A stretch of DNA of 64,000 bases from Branchiostoma floridae (lineage: Eukaryota > Chordata > Leptocardii > Amphioxiformes > Branchiostomatidae). Every line of letters begins with the position of its first letter. Position 1 is the first letter of the stretch. Both the position numbers and the translations under genes were made by a program. A model generated the notes under the pieces. It made no database searches and was not told the DNA's origin. It saw nothing but the letters and a program-made list of their open reading frames with translations. The stretch spans positions 5,926,635 through 5,990,634 of the forward strand of contig NC_049990.1 in assembly GCF_000003815.2 (NCBI RefSeq), given 5' to 3'. This document shows positions 13,268-23,520 of this stretch, one piece after another.

Positions 13268-13590
13268 TTTGCAATTACCTTATCAACAACTTCATATCAT
13301 AAATCTGCCTTTCAAAGGCCTGTATAGATACTGTTTGGGACTGACTCAATTATGGGTTTTGATATTTACTAGTTAGAGATTTAGAATCAAATTCAGGTAG
13401 CACAATATTGAAAATGTTCAGATATCTGCAATTGCCTTTAAAGTTATCAACAACTTCAAATCATAAATCTGCCTTTCAGTGGTCTGTATTCTGTCTGAGA
13501 CTTTGTAGCTCAAGTGCAGGTTTTGATATTTTCTAGTTAGAGACTTAGAATCAAATTCAGGTAACATAATATTGAAAACTTCAAAATATT
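13268..13590. repeat. Tandem duplication, about 170-bp units
   Basis: Two copies share TATCAACAACTTCA, CATAAATCTGCCTTTCA, GGTTTTGATATTT and AGAATCAAATTCAGGTA. Confidence 0.9.
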
Positions 13591-13599
13591 TGTTTCTTT

Positions 13600-15540
13600 T
13601 TTTGGTCGTAGCTTTCAAATTTATCACACTGCAAACATATGCTTGTACCACAAAGTCTAGATTTTTTAAAATTCAAGACTTAGTGGTGCAAACTTACACA
13701 AGTGTATACAGTAACGTTCTTGAAAATGTGAATACAACAGTATTGACATCACTGAAATTAATTTAACTAACTCGAAAAATCCAACCAGCAAAATTTTTAT
13801 CTTTGCATAGATACAGTTAAGACAATTTTACATGCCTTTATGATTGACATGACACAAATGATCCACCCATGAGGTATTGACAAATTCCATTTCTGTTCTT
13901 GTCAATCACTTATTCAAAAGCTGAAGCCCGATTTGTCACAAGATGGCCACTTCCATATATGGCTTGACCAATCAGAAACAGTATCTTTGATGTTAGTTTA
14001 TTAGATTAGAATTGGTATGACAGAATTTTGAAAAACAAAAACACATGGATGGCACACTTTTCCTTAATATGGTATACACATAACATGGTAATCAACATCA
14101 TCTGCACTTGCATCATCATCTACATATATGGTAATCATATTTAGCAGATGTGCTGTATATTCATTTAAGTTTGCAGCACTTTCTGCTTTTGTGGCAATGC
14201 AAAGATCAAGAGTTTGTGGTAGCTGTTAATACAGCTGGATGCCAGGCTACTAAGCTACATATAAACATGTAGGTTAATAGCCTGTTGTACTCACATTTTC
14301 ATTCCTTTAAAAATTACTGTAAAATCTCCAAGCAGATCTTTTGGTAGCAAGGAAGTATCCAAAGGGACAACCAGTATCCAACAGGTCGTTGGATAATGGT
14401 TGGCCCTATGATTCAAATACTGTCTACCACTGATATAACTGCTTGGTGATTGCTTGTAGAAGAAAAGACTAATATTTACAGTGCTATAATTGTGAACCGA
14501 GAGGTCATTGCTACAACCACAACATCAAAACACTACACGAAAACATCAAAACCTACAGCACACACATCTGTAACATGACCCTTCAAGTTTACATGTGTAC
14601 AGTAGCTCATCCATATAATTACTCCAGTGTGGGTTAGTGGGGTTCCCTCCTGAACAAACAACTTTCATTCTATGATGTGATAATTCTAGCCCTGGAGCAA
14701 TAAACCCAGTAGGTTACCCAAGGTTTCACAAAGCCTAAATAGACAAGATCTTGTCAGAAAAGATGTTCTTCTTGTTGTTACAGATGTTCAACTGCAGGAG
14801 TCAAATTGTTTAAAAGACACTGGCTAATGTGTAGCCTGGATACCAGACTTTTTTCAGGGCCTGTTTCCCGATCTCAAAAATATCTATTGTGTAGATTTTT
14901 TTGAGATCGGGCAGAGTTCTGGTATCCAAGGTAAGGGGAAGTGAAGGCCATGTACCAGCTAGCTGCAGGTATCTTCGTTCCTCATGATAGATCAGAATGA
15001 TGGTGTTCTATCTGTATCTCACTCACATGTTTTTAAACATGGGACTCCAAGCAGGGGTAGAACACAGGAGATAATTGAGATACAGGAGAGACAACACTGA
15101 CAAGCTAGGATCAACCCTGCTTCCTCCTCGCTGACAGCAGTTTGGGAACAACTATCAGCAACTGTGTCTATAGTCTAGACACACACTCCAGACTGGGCTT
15201 TTGTCTTCCCTGTCTTTCCAGTGGCCTCTCCGGTCCAAATTACAAACTTGCCCTTCTGTTAACATATGCTATAGGTGTCTTTCACTGTGTTACTAAGTAA
15301 CTCAAAGTAACAACAAACTCAAACTTTTAAGTACGGCAAACTCTTGATTTTCATGGTGGCACAAACTTGAATAATTTACCTATACAGAGCTCCAGCAGAG
15401 TATTTTGCTTTGGTAGGAGTTTCTGCCAGTGGAACTTGGAACTGTTCATCTTTAGACTCCTTGTTAGACTTTTCATTCAACACACTGCCATTGGGTTTGT
15501 GTACATTATACAAAACACCCAAAACTCGTGGCCATACCAT
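13600..15540. other. HS6ST intron
   Basis: Non-coding. A hairpin at 14835-14930 is listed separately. A half copy of the CTCCAAGCAGATC MITE end is at 14325-14345. Confidence 0.5.
14835..14930. repeat. Small foldback, GGATACCAGA ends
   Basis: Arms CCTGGATACCAGA and CCCGATCTCAAAAA pair with TTTTTTGAGATCGGG and TCTGGTATCC. A diverged relative lies at 36241-36330. Confidence 0.8.
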
Positions 15541-15554
15541 GTTCAGAAGATGGA

Positions 15555-16050
15555 AAAACACACCCGGAAGTTGCGCTGCAGTACCAAGGGAAGCCGCTAG
15601 GGGGTCCATTATTGAACTCCCCCTTTGTTTCCCAGACCCCTACCCACCCACCAAATACCAGCTGCATCCGTCGAAGTCTTCTCGAGTTATGCTGTCCGCA
15701 GACAAAAGTTTGCAATTAAACCGGCGCCCGCACTTCCATGAAAGCCACTAGGGGGCCCAAACTCGCAGCAATCACTGCCTGCTTTAAGGGCTCCCTAACG
15801 CTCAAAAATCACGACCGCAGCATGTCCGGAACGCGAGATATCAAGCATGCAGGTCCTGCTGCAGTACCTTAGCAAGCCGCTAGGAGGCCCATTATCGAAC
15901 TCGACCTTCGTCTTCCACACCCCTACCCACCCACCAAATATCAGCTGCATCCATCGAAGTCCTCTCGAGTTATGCTGCTCACAAACGGGGAGAACCACAC
16001 CACCAAACCGAAAACATAACCTTAGCCATTCTGGCAAAGGTAATTATAAA
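15555..16050 (+). repeat. Dispersed CTGCAGTACC repeat, two copies in tandem
   Basis: Two copies, about 15570-15715 and 15855-16050, share CTGCAGTACC, AAGCCGCTAGG-GG, CACCCACCAAATA, CAGCTGCATCC, CTCGAGTTATGCTG. Other copies are at about 25600-25840 and 46375-46640 (plus) and 42095-42215 and 45595-45770 (minus). The several overlapping open frames here come from the repeat. Confidence 0.75.
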
Positions 16051-16059
16051 TGTTCGGTC

Positions 16060-17285
16060 TAACTAGGGTGAGCCCGCTGGACAGAGCCACATGGAAGCGT
16101 GGTGTGAAGACTATCCAACTGCTGCTTACCCCTGCATCAGGAACCCCAACAGCAGTATAATCAAATACTGGATACTATTAATTCTAATGTTCCATATACA
16201 TGACTATACTTGTCAAGTTTCTAACTTTGAAGCTGGTCACTGTAGATGCAGTGACCACCGCTAACCCATTCCATGGGGGCATTCCTGATTGGCTCTCCTT
16301 GTGTCATTAAAGGTCATTGCTGGGTCGCTGAGGTTAGTGTATGTATGTAGCAGATGGAAACCTTTCAAGTCATTAGGATCAGTGGGGACAGCTTACAGAC
16401 CCACAGGCACGCTACATAAACAAGCAGTGACCTGTGATGGAGAAACCATCAGCACTTCCCAGTGAAACTCTGTATGGGGTGGAAATGACTATAACTACTG
16501 CAGGTCAAACCTAGCCTAGCATCCAGCCACGTTCAGAGAGGATTTTGATAGAAACCGGGACGTATAATGCTGAATAGGGCTACATACATGTACCAGGCTT
16601 TGGTCAAAGCTGTATTGAAAATGAATTACTGGTACATATGCAATACACTTTGATATTTGACCAACTGCAGATATCATGTGTATCTATCACTTGAATTATG
16701 AGGAAGACCACAGTGATTTAGACAGTAGAATTACTAGAAAATTTAATGTGCAATTTTTTTGTTGTATTTTGACTTTCAGGTAATAGTATGGCTATAGCGG
16801 AATTGTTTGTAGTTCTATTTTCACATTCCCCCACTGGAAACTTCATCTTTTGAGAAAAATAACAAGACCATAGAAGATATCTTTCAATATGTACTATTGT
16901 ACAAGTTCAAAGAGGCGTTTGGGAGTTTCCATGATTGTGTAATCTACATTTTATTGTTAGGGAGTGACGGGAAACAAGGCGGTGTCAAGTGAGGCCAAAT
17001 GTGTGAAATGTGTCACCTCTAAAGTAAACAACACGTGGAACTGTTTGTGATTCAGCAAGAATGACAATGAAGAGCTTTATATCATAATCTCAATATCTTA
17101 TGATATGATCATATATTCCTATTACGTGTCATTATACGCTGTGATAGACAACAACAAAATTTTGTTGTTTTTTATAGTGTTATATTTAGCGTTATCATAA
17201 AGTATGAGACTTCCTCTAGTTCCTGGTCTTTTTCTGTGCAAGGACGCTACGGGAAGTCATATTTTTTTCAGTTTCCTATTTTGAT
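16060..17285. other. HS6ST intron near the donor
   Basis: Non-coding; a short inverted run ACAACAAAATTTTGTTGT at 17150-17167. No second HS6ST exon. Confidence 0.5.
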
Positions 17286-17290
17286 CTCAC

Positions 17291-17817
17291 CTTCGTTTCT
17301 TGGGCTGTTTTTCCTTCTTGTCCATCATGTCGGGAACGCAGTCCTTCAGCTCCGTCCAGTCGGCGTGCAGCCCGCACGACCAGCCCGTGGAGAACCGGGA
17401 GAACAGCCAAATGTCCCGGTCGGTGCCTGGCCGGAGACACTGGCATCTTTTCTGCCCTCGCCGACACTGGCAAGGTCTCTCCAGGTCCATGTTCTTGACC
17501 AAGTGTCTGCCAAACGTGGTCCCTCCCGTCTTCTGCATGTGCAAGAAGACGATCACGTCGTTTCCTGAGATGTTGAAGTCCACGTCCCTATCTAGCGTGG
17601 ACGGTCGGAAGGTGTACTTTTTTCGTCGCGGTTCTTGGAGCAAGCGGTCCACCGCCCCGGCATAGTCGGGCCTGTCACCACCGCCGTACGTAACGTAGCG
17701 GTCCGGACGCGAAACACAAGAGTTTCCCGGGCACAAATACTGATAAGTCATCAGCCCGAACGCCAGGAGTCCTAACAGAGCACCGACTGAAGCTTTTAAC
17801 CACTGTTTTTCCGCCAT
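17291..17817 (-). CDS. HS6ST: Heparan sulfate 6-O-sulfotransferase, first coding exon
   Basis: This exon encodes the N-terminal part of a Golgi enzyme that transfers sulfate from PAPS to the 6-O position of glucosamine in heparan sulfate. The 175 complete codons start with a short cytoplasmic tail and a type II signal anchor (about residues 8-29), then a stem, then the sulfotransferase fold. The 5'-phosphosulfate loop is visible as HMQKTGGTTF (residues 93-102). The family-typical cysteine-rich stretch (C116-C127) and the segment WSCGLHADWTEL (146-157) follow; I recall the proposed catalytic base histidine lying in that segment (here H151). A sequon is present at N82. The ATG at 17817 sits directly before the anchor. 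The exon ends in phase 2 at a GTGAGA donor (17290 downward) after a basic KKxKQPKKR tail, where vertebrate HS6ST exon 1 also ends as I recall. The second, larger coding exon is not found on the minus strand to position 1, so the gene is partial here and its intron exceeds 17 kb. Family identity is very sure; the paralogue number is not assigned. Confidence 0.96.
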
Positions 17818-17960
17818 TGCGTGTCCGAGAAAGAGAAAAATCCGTGCTGAAAGCTAGAGGCGTCCTAACAAAGTAAATCCACTTCCGCCATGTTTACGAG
17901 TGACGTCATGACGGAACTCGTGCACTGTGTATCCTGGGATATCCCGGGAACGAGAACAGG
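17818..17960 (-). promoter_or_regulatory. HS6ST 5' UTR / promoter-proximal region
   Basis: The 5' flank of the HS6ST start holds, read on the plus strand, an ETS-type site CACTTCCG (about 17880-17887), a YY1-like CCGCCATGTTT directly overlapping it, and a perfect CRE, TGACGTCA, at 17901-17908. This mix is typical of TATA-less, broadly active promoters. No TATA box is evident. The next gene on the plus strand begins about 0.5 kb away, so the region may serve both. Motifs are seen in the sequence; promoter function is inferred. Confidence 0.5.
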
Positions 17961-18359
17961 AGCGGCCCTGCAGAGTCGGATTGGATCGCTAGATAGCATG
18001 GGTGGACAATATCAATGAACATTGAAGTATATTGAGGTCGTGCGAAAATAGGCGTGGTTGGCAAGCGTTTCAAGAGAATTTACAGTTCTTTGTCTATTTT
18101 CGCAAGAAATGTACACTACATTTCAGATCCTGCCTACAGGATATGGAAAAAATAAAAATCATGTGATTTTTAACTTTAAACCTAACTTTTAACTTTTTTT
18201 TACTACTTTTTTACACATCTTCCAGAGAATCTAAGGTTTAGTTAGGCTATCGAGCCATTGGATAACTTGGAAATATTGATAAAATGATTTGTTTTTGTAG
18301 ACTTGTGTATTACTTCAGTCCAAGCCTGACATGTTTATAACTTTTCATCTTCCATCCAG

Positions 18360-18424
18360 GTGAATCCTTATATGGCCACGTGGCTGCCGAGGGATCTGAT
18401 GACTTGGCGAGGCCAAAAGAAAGC
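18360..18424 (+). other. Likely 5' end of the exon, with an overlapping upstream ORF
   Basis: The stretch after the candidate acceptor (AG at 18358-18359) is open in the main frame and has no in-frame ATG. It contains an out-of-frame ATG at 18372 opening an 18-codon upstream ORF whose TGA (18426-18428) overlaps the main ATG pair in the arrangement ATGATG. Such an overlap could permit reinitiation or dampen translation. If an upstream coding exon is spliced in, this stretch is instead coding. Confidence 0.4.
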
Positions 18425-20218
18425 ATGATGGGTGCTGATTCGTCTTTGTCAGCAAATCTGATCATTCTCGCTGCCGTCACAAATGTCATCTTGTCGGCAC
18501 CGGCCCTACCTGCGACCAGCCAGGCTCGGGCCAGCACTGTTCACAGGAGAAACGCTCCACCATCCGACACCGCAACAGGCAGATCCAATGGCTTGACCGA
18601 AACCGCTACACAAGCCGCCGTCTCAGAGCCACCACTCTCAGACTTCGAGACGTCTGTCAGAAAAGACCCCTGCAAGGAAAAAGCGACCTCTAACGACGTT
18701 CACAGAAAATGCAAGGTGGGTTTGAAGAAGATCATCAGTAAGGGATATAGCAAATATCCATTTGTTCCTGGCGCACAGGAATCTCACGAGAAAGAAGACG
18801 ACATGGCAGGATTCTACATTCAAGACAACCGCGCCATCCATATCCTGATTGGAGCAGGATTTGGGTTGATGACGTCAATAATCATCATAATCTTCATCGG
18901 TCTTGTCGTGTGGCTGGCGATGAAGTCACGACGTCATCACCTCAACGTGCAACGAGCTAACCCCACTGATCTTCAGGAAGAACACATCGATGTTATAGTC
19001 GACCGCCACGAGCTATCTACGCATCTTCAAGCACAACCTACCGATCTAAAAGAAGAACCCGCCAAACCACAATCAGATCCCACTGAAGTACAAGAAAAAC
19101 CCACCGATCTACAAGAAAAAAACGAGGATCTAGAAGAAAAACCTGAAGATCTACAAAAAGACCCCACCGATCTACAAGAAAAACCCGAAGATCTGAAAGA
19201 AGACCCCACCAATCTACAAGAAGACCCAAAAAATCTACAAGAAGACCCCGTCGATCTACAAGCAGACTCCATCGATCTACAAAAAGACTCCACCGATCTA
19301 CAAGAAGACCCCACCGATCTACAAGAAAAACCCGAAGGTCTACAAGAAAAACCCGAAGATCTACAAGAAGACCCTACAGATCGACGAGAAGACCCCGTCG
19401 ATCTAAAAGAAGACCCCGCCAAACCACAATCAGATCCCACTGAAGTACAAGAAAAACCCGGAGATCTACAAGAAAAACCCGAAGATCTACAAGAAAAACC
19501 CGGAGATCTACAAGAAAAACCCGAAGATCTACAAAAAGACCCCACCGATCTACAAGAAAAACCCGAAGATCTGAAAGAAGACCCCACCAATCTACAAGAA
19601 GACTCCAAAAATCTACAAGAAGACCCCGCCAATCTACAAGATCTCGCCGATCTACAAGAAGACCCCACCGATCTACAAGAAGACCCCGCCGATCTACAAG
19701 AAGACCCCGCCGATCTACAAGAAGACCCCACCAATCTACAAGACCCCACCGATCTACAAGCAGACCCTATCGATCTACAAGAAGACCCGAGAAATCTACA
19801 AGAAGACCTCGCCGATCTACAAGAAGACCCCACCGATCTACAAGAAAAACCCGCCGATCTACAAGAATACCCCACCGATTTACGAGAAGACCCCACCGAT
19901 CTACGAGAAGACCCCACCGATCTACAAGAAGACCCCACCGAACTACAAAAACACCCCGCCGTTCTACAAGAAGACCCCGCCGATCTACAAGAAGACCCCG
20001 CCGATCTACGAGCAGACTCCACCGATGTACAAGAAGATCCCACCGATCTACAAGAAGACCCCACCGTTCTACAAGCAGACTCCACCGATCTACAAGAAGA
20101 CTCTACCGATCTACAAGAAGAGCCCACCGATCTACAAGAAGATCCCACCAATCTAAAAGAAGACCCCGCGATCTACAAAAAGACCCCACCGATCTACAAG
20201 AAGATCCCACCAATCTAA
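18425..20218 (+). CDS. Unrecognised type I membrane protein with acidic DPTDLQE heptad repeats
   Basis: I do not recognise this protein. From the ATG at 18425 it is 597 residues. Residues 1-30 read as a signal peptide (hydrophobic core LIILAAVTNVILSA). A short Ser/Thr/Ala-rich ectodomain with only two cysteines follows (about C83 and C96), then one strong membrane segment (about 138-166) and a basic SRRHH stop-transfer. Nearly all of the rest (about 180-590) is a tandem seven-residue repeat, consensus D/K-P-x-D-L-Q-E, encoded by a 21-bp unit. The frame is open leftward to an AG acceptor at 18358-18359 (TTCCATCCAG), so an upstream exon may be spliced on; without it, 18425 is the first in-frame ATG. 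A second ATG follows directly. Indels between repeats inside the ORF are multiples of three. A one-base deletion near 20169 shifts the frame and the ORF ends at TAA 20216-20218. The predicted tail is rich in D and E with a proline every seven residues, so a regular coiled coil is unlikely. Alternative: a non-functional ORF kept open by the 21-bp period, though the signal peptide and membrane segment lie outside the repeat. Confidence 0.68.
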   Translation: MMGADSSLSANLIILAAVTNVILSAPALPATSQARASTVHRRNAPPSDTATGRSNGLTETATQAAVSEPPLSDFETSVRKDPCKEKATSNDVHRKCKVGLKKIISKGYSKYPFVPGAQESHEKEDDMAGFYIQDNRAIHILIGAGFGLMTSIIIIIFIGLVVWLAMKSRRHHLNVQRANPTDLQEEHIDVIVDRHELSTHLQAQPTDLKEEPAKPQSDPTEVQEKPTDLQEKNEDLEEKPEDLQKDPTDLQEKPEDLKEDPTNLQEDPKNLQEDPVDLQADSIDLQKDSTDLQEDPTDLQEKPEGLQEKPEDLQEDPTDRREDPVDLKEDPAKPQSDPTEVQEKPGDLQEKPEDLQEKPGDLQEKPEDLQKDPTDLQEKPEDLKEDPTNLQEDSKNLQEDPANLQDLADLQEDPTDLQEDPADLQEDPADLQEDPTNLQDPTDLQADPIDLQEDPRNLQEDLADLQEDPTDLQEKPADLQEYPTDLREDPTDLREDPTDLQEDPTELQKHPAVLQEDPADLQEDPADLRADSTDVQEDPTDLQEDPTVLQADSTDLQEDSTDLQEEPTDLQEDPTNLKEDPAIYKKTPPIYKKIPPI

Positions 20219-20488
20219 AAGAAGACCCCGCCGATCTACAAAAAGACCCCACCGATCTACAAGGAGACCCACCGATCTACAACTAGACCCCACCGATCTA
20301 CAAGCAGACTCCAGAGATCTAAAAAAAGACCCCACCGATCCACAAGAAAAACCCGCCGATCTACAAGAAGACCGGCACCGAACTACAAAAAGACCCCACC
20401 GATCTACAAGAAGACCCCAACGATCTATAAAAAGACCCTACCGATCTACAAGAAGATCCCGCCGATCTACAAGAAAATCCCGCCAATC
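19036..20488 (+). repeat. 21-bp coding minisatellite (GATCTACAAGAAGACCCCACC)n
   Basis: About 65-70 diverged 21-bp units with core GATCTACAAGA. The array codes for the heptads of the membrane protein up to about 20169, then continues for some 320 bp as decayed, frame-broken units (single-base losses near 20169 and 20268, TAG near 20284). A higher-order duplication is visible: the non-consensus block encoding AKPQSDPTEVQEKP occurs at about 19049-19092 and again at about 19409-19452, with similar following units. Confidence 0.95.
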
Positions 20489-20854
20489 CTCTGTTTGGTA
20501 CCAAATGGCCATTTTTGGTGACCTGGACCATGGACTATCTACTCATAGTCAGCGACGCATGCAAATCAGCAACGCCAGCTGGCGGCGGACTTTGGAACAG
20601 CAGGCTTGATTAGAACTTACTCTTATTAGTCGAACAGTGATTGGTATGTCTGTGAATCGTTTTTTGTTTAGCTGGTGACTTGTCGGTTTGTTTGGTCAGG
20701 TCCTTACGTTAGTATTATTTTGATGAAAGATACTTTTGTTAACTTAAACGTTTAGAACAATGTTGAGAATCTGTTGGTATATCGGTTTAATTGAATTTTC
20801 TTACCGTGAAATTTGGTAAAAGTCATTAGGTGTCAAAGTTTCACTGAAATTTCC

Positions 20855-21015
20855 CACACAAAAATTGGACTGCATCTTATGATCCACTGCTCACAGAGTC
20901 ACGTGTTTTATCTCCATGCATAGCGTGACGTCACAGAAGCAGTGGATTGCTCATTCCTTGACAAAGACTAGTATTGGACAATCAACAATTTCCGTAAGCC
21001 CAATATTTGTATTGG
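20855..21015. mobile_element. MITE, CACAGAAATTGGACT family (diverged copy)
   Basis: Left end CACACAAAAATTGGACT and right end AGCCCAATATTTGTATTGG. The interior GATCCACTGCTCAC, GCGTGACGTCACAG and TTCCTTGACAAAGACT matches the 50308 copy. Confidence 0.75.
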
Positions 21016-21922
21016 AAACTACAGTTCAACTTTGATTCAGTGTCAGTGATCAGATTGTCATCAATGCTATTTTCTGTAAAAAGGTATATCTATAAAGAGG
21101 GATAAAGCTTGAAAGAAATTAAGGATAAAATCACTAGATATAAATAGGTGTAAATTTTGTAACATTTCTAAAACCAAAGGGTGATTTGAATTTTTCATCC
21201 GTTTCCATCCTACCACCCTATGACTGTAAACTATCATGATAAAAGGCAATAAGTATCCCATTTCTGTCTGTATAAAATGATACAGCCCAGAGGTATGGAT
21301 ATCACTCAATGAGAAACGAAATACATTTCGTGATGATGCATGCTCGTCATGTCATATACAAGCGTAACAGTTAAAAGCACCGCTGCACCTGATGTTAATT
21401 CCGAGACAGTTTTAATGTCAAGGATACAAATATGACTATCTAATAGTTTTTCATGTGGGGGTTTTAATAAGTACCTGCTAGATTTGACAACCTTGACAAT
21501 CACATGGTGGCTTCCGTACAGATTTATAATTAATTGTATACCTGTGCTCCTTGGAGGCAATTTTTATCAAGCTTCAGTCTTATTATACCCCACGATTCTG
21601 TCAAGACAACAAATATGACTTTTTTTAAATTTGAATGTGGAGGTTTTAGTACCTGCTGGATTTGACAATCACATGGTGACTTCCCTACAGATTTATAATT
21701 TATTGTATACCTGCGCTCCTTGGAGGAATTTTATTAAATTTCAGTCTTATTATACCCTACGATTCCAGGAACTGAGTTCATTGCTGTCTTGCATATCCGG
21801 CGGCATCCATTAAGACGGTGGCCTTGGGCGCCTTGCAAGTTCAAGGTGTGTAACCTTGAATCATCTCCGCGCCTCTTCCAATTACGAAGGTGCCCAGCCA
21901 GGCAAATTATCGGGTGATACGC

Positions 21923-21932
21923 CTGTCAATCA
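21923..21932. promoter_or_regulatory. PBX/MEIS-type composite motif
   Basis: CTGTCAATCA, the complement of TGATTGACAG, which is the textbook PBX-MEIS/PREP composite site. It lies in a non-repetitive intergenic stretch. A single site can occur by chance. Confidence 0.3.
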
Positions 21933-22303
21933 TTCGTTGCCATGCACAGCTCCATCATCCGGGGACTTTGCAAAATTGTCCACTTCGATTAAGGTTGAAG
22001 AACAGTTTTCGGCCTATGGGGATTTATATAGTTAAGGATCACTGATGTCGACATAGCAGGGTGCAGTTTTCAAGGACGACAACCTAATATGTTGAAGTCA
22101 AGGATATAACCTACCAAAATAACTCAAAACCATGAAGAAGTTAATGCCGAGCTGTCTTTCACGTTACAGTGTTTACATACGCTCCCAGATTTCGGCCGTC
22201 ATAGACTCCAGGGGTCGCGGAAAAATACTGCGTTCTGCTACCCTAACTCTGCCCACAGTAAATCTCTCTCCACAGCAGCTCACGTTGTCCAGTGTCTGAA
22301 CGG

Positions 22304-22538
22304 ATATCTCACTGCACTTCGGGCACCGGTGCGTCACTGCGGGGCTCGTTCACTGTGGCACTGTTGTGTTTTTTTTGCGATTTTTTATAATTTATATATT
22401 GCGTAATACGTAAAAGTATGACCTAGATGACATCAAAATACACAAAACGTAACAAAATTCGTTCTCTATCTCTGAAATTCGTTGAGTCATCTCCGAACCC
22501 CGCACTGCCACACCGGTGCCCCACGTGCAGTGAGATAC
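22304..22538. mobile_element. Foldback, GCACCGGTGC family (copy 1)
   Basis: Arms ATCTCACTGCACTTCGGGCA-CCGGTGCG and GCCACACCGGTGCC-CCACGTGCAGTGAGAT. Direct repeats of about 27 bp, CACGTTGTCCAGT..CTGAACGGATAT, flank it at 22281-22307 and 22539-22567. Confidence 0.88.
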
Positions 22539-22714
22539 CACGTTGTCCAGTATATCTGAACGGATATCATCAGTCGCGAGCTTAGTACACACCCAGGGCC
22601 AGTGGTGTCCCGGAGAAGAGATTCTCACATGATCAGTCATGGTCAGGCGATACCACAAATCATATCCCACTTCACGGTAACTGGAGATAGAAAACATGAT
22701 AGACGAGGTTATAT

Positions 22715-22924
22715 ATATCTATATCTTTATCTATCTATCTCTCTCTCTATATATATATATATATACATGATATTATATATATATATATGTGTGTGTTTCT
22801 TTATATATCTATCTATCTATACAAATGTATATGTATCTATATCTACATTTCTTTTTATAACTCTATCTATCTATCTTTAGCTATCTATCTCTACATATAT
22901 AGAAAGAGATAGCTATATATATAT

Positions 22925-22958
<34 letters not shown>

Positions 22959-23125
22959 CGATAGATAGATAGATCTCTCTCTCTCTCTCTCTGTCTGTCT
23001 CTGTCTCCCTGTCTCTCTCTATAAAATTCTATATATAGAGAGAGGGGGGAGGGGAGAAAGAGAGATATAAAATTTATTAAAAAGATATAGATTTAGAGAT
23101 ATAGAGAGGTTGAGAAATTTGAAAA
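22715..23125. repeat. Compound microsatellite (TA, CTAT, GA, GACA)
   Basis: About 400 bp of simple sequence: TATC, TA, GTGT, GACAGACA and CTCT runs that switch into one another. Open frames here are trivial. Confidence 0.95.
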
Positions 23126-23467
23126 GTCAGACAGTATGTGCACCGTGATTCACCATCCACCATAGCGCTGACATCCTTCTTCAAGTTCATCTCCTATGGA
23201 GTAATAGAAACTGAGAGAGAGACAGAGACAGACAGAGACAGAGACAGAGAGAGACAGACAGACAGAGAGAGAGAGAGAGAGACAAAGAGAGAGATATGCC
23301 CTGAGTTGTGTTTCATCGGCTACTGTACCGAAATTCAAACAGTTTTTCTCCAAATGTCTCCCTACAAGATTAAAAGACAGACAGTACGTGCACCGTGCTT
23401 CACCATCCGCCATAGCGCTAATATCCGTCTTCAACTTCATCTCCTATGTAGCAATAAAAACAGAAAG

Positions 23468-23520
<53 letters not shown>

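Larger units (their letters stand above)
20490..22270. other. Intergenic DNA with a candidate regulatory island
   Basis: It holds a diverged MITE (20855-21015) and a tandem duplication (about 21410-21560 and 21600-21770). 21780-22060 is unique-looking and GC-richer, with a PBX/MEIS-type site at 21923-21932. Confidence 0.5.

Noticed and set aside
15367-16062. Six overlapping open frames on both strands
   Set aside because: They fall in two copies of a dispersed non-coding repeat; the frames share no start, and the translations match no family I know.
18372-18428. ATG at 18372 as the start of the membrane protein
   Set aside because: It is out of frame with the long ORF and stops after 18 codons.
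19027-20151. A 374-codon serine/cysteine-rich open frame on the minus strand opposite the heptad repeat
   Set aside because: A 21-bp repeat without stops in one frame of each strand stays open automatically. It covers only the array, has no signal peptide or non-repeat part, and its start lies inside the repeat.
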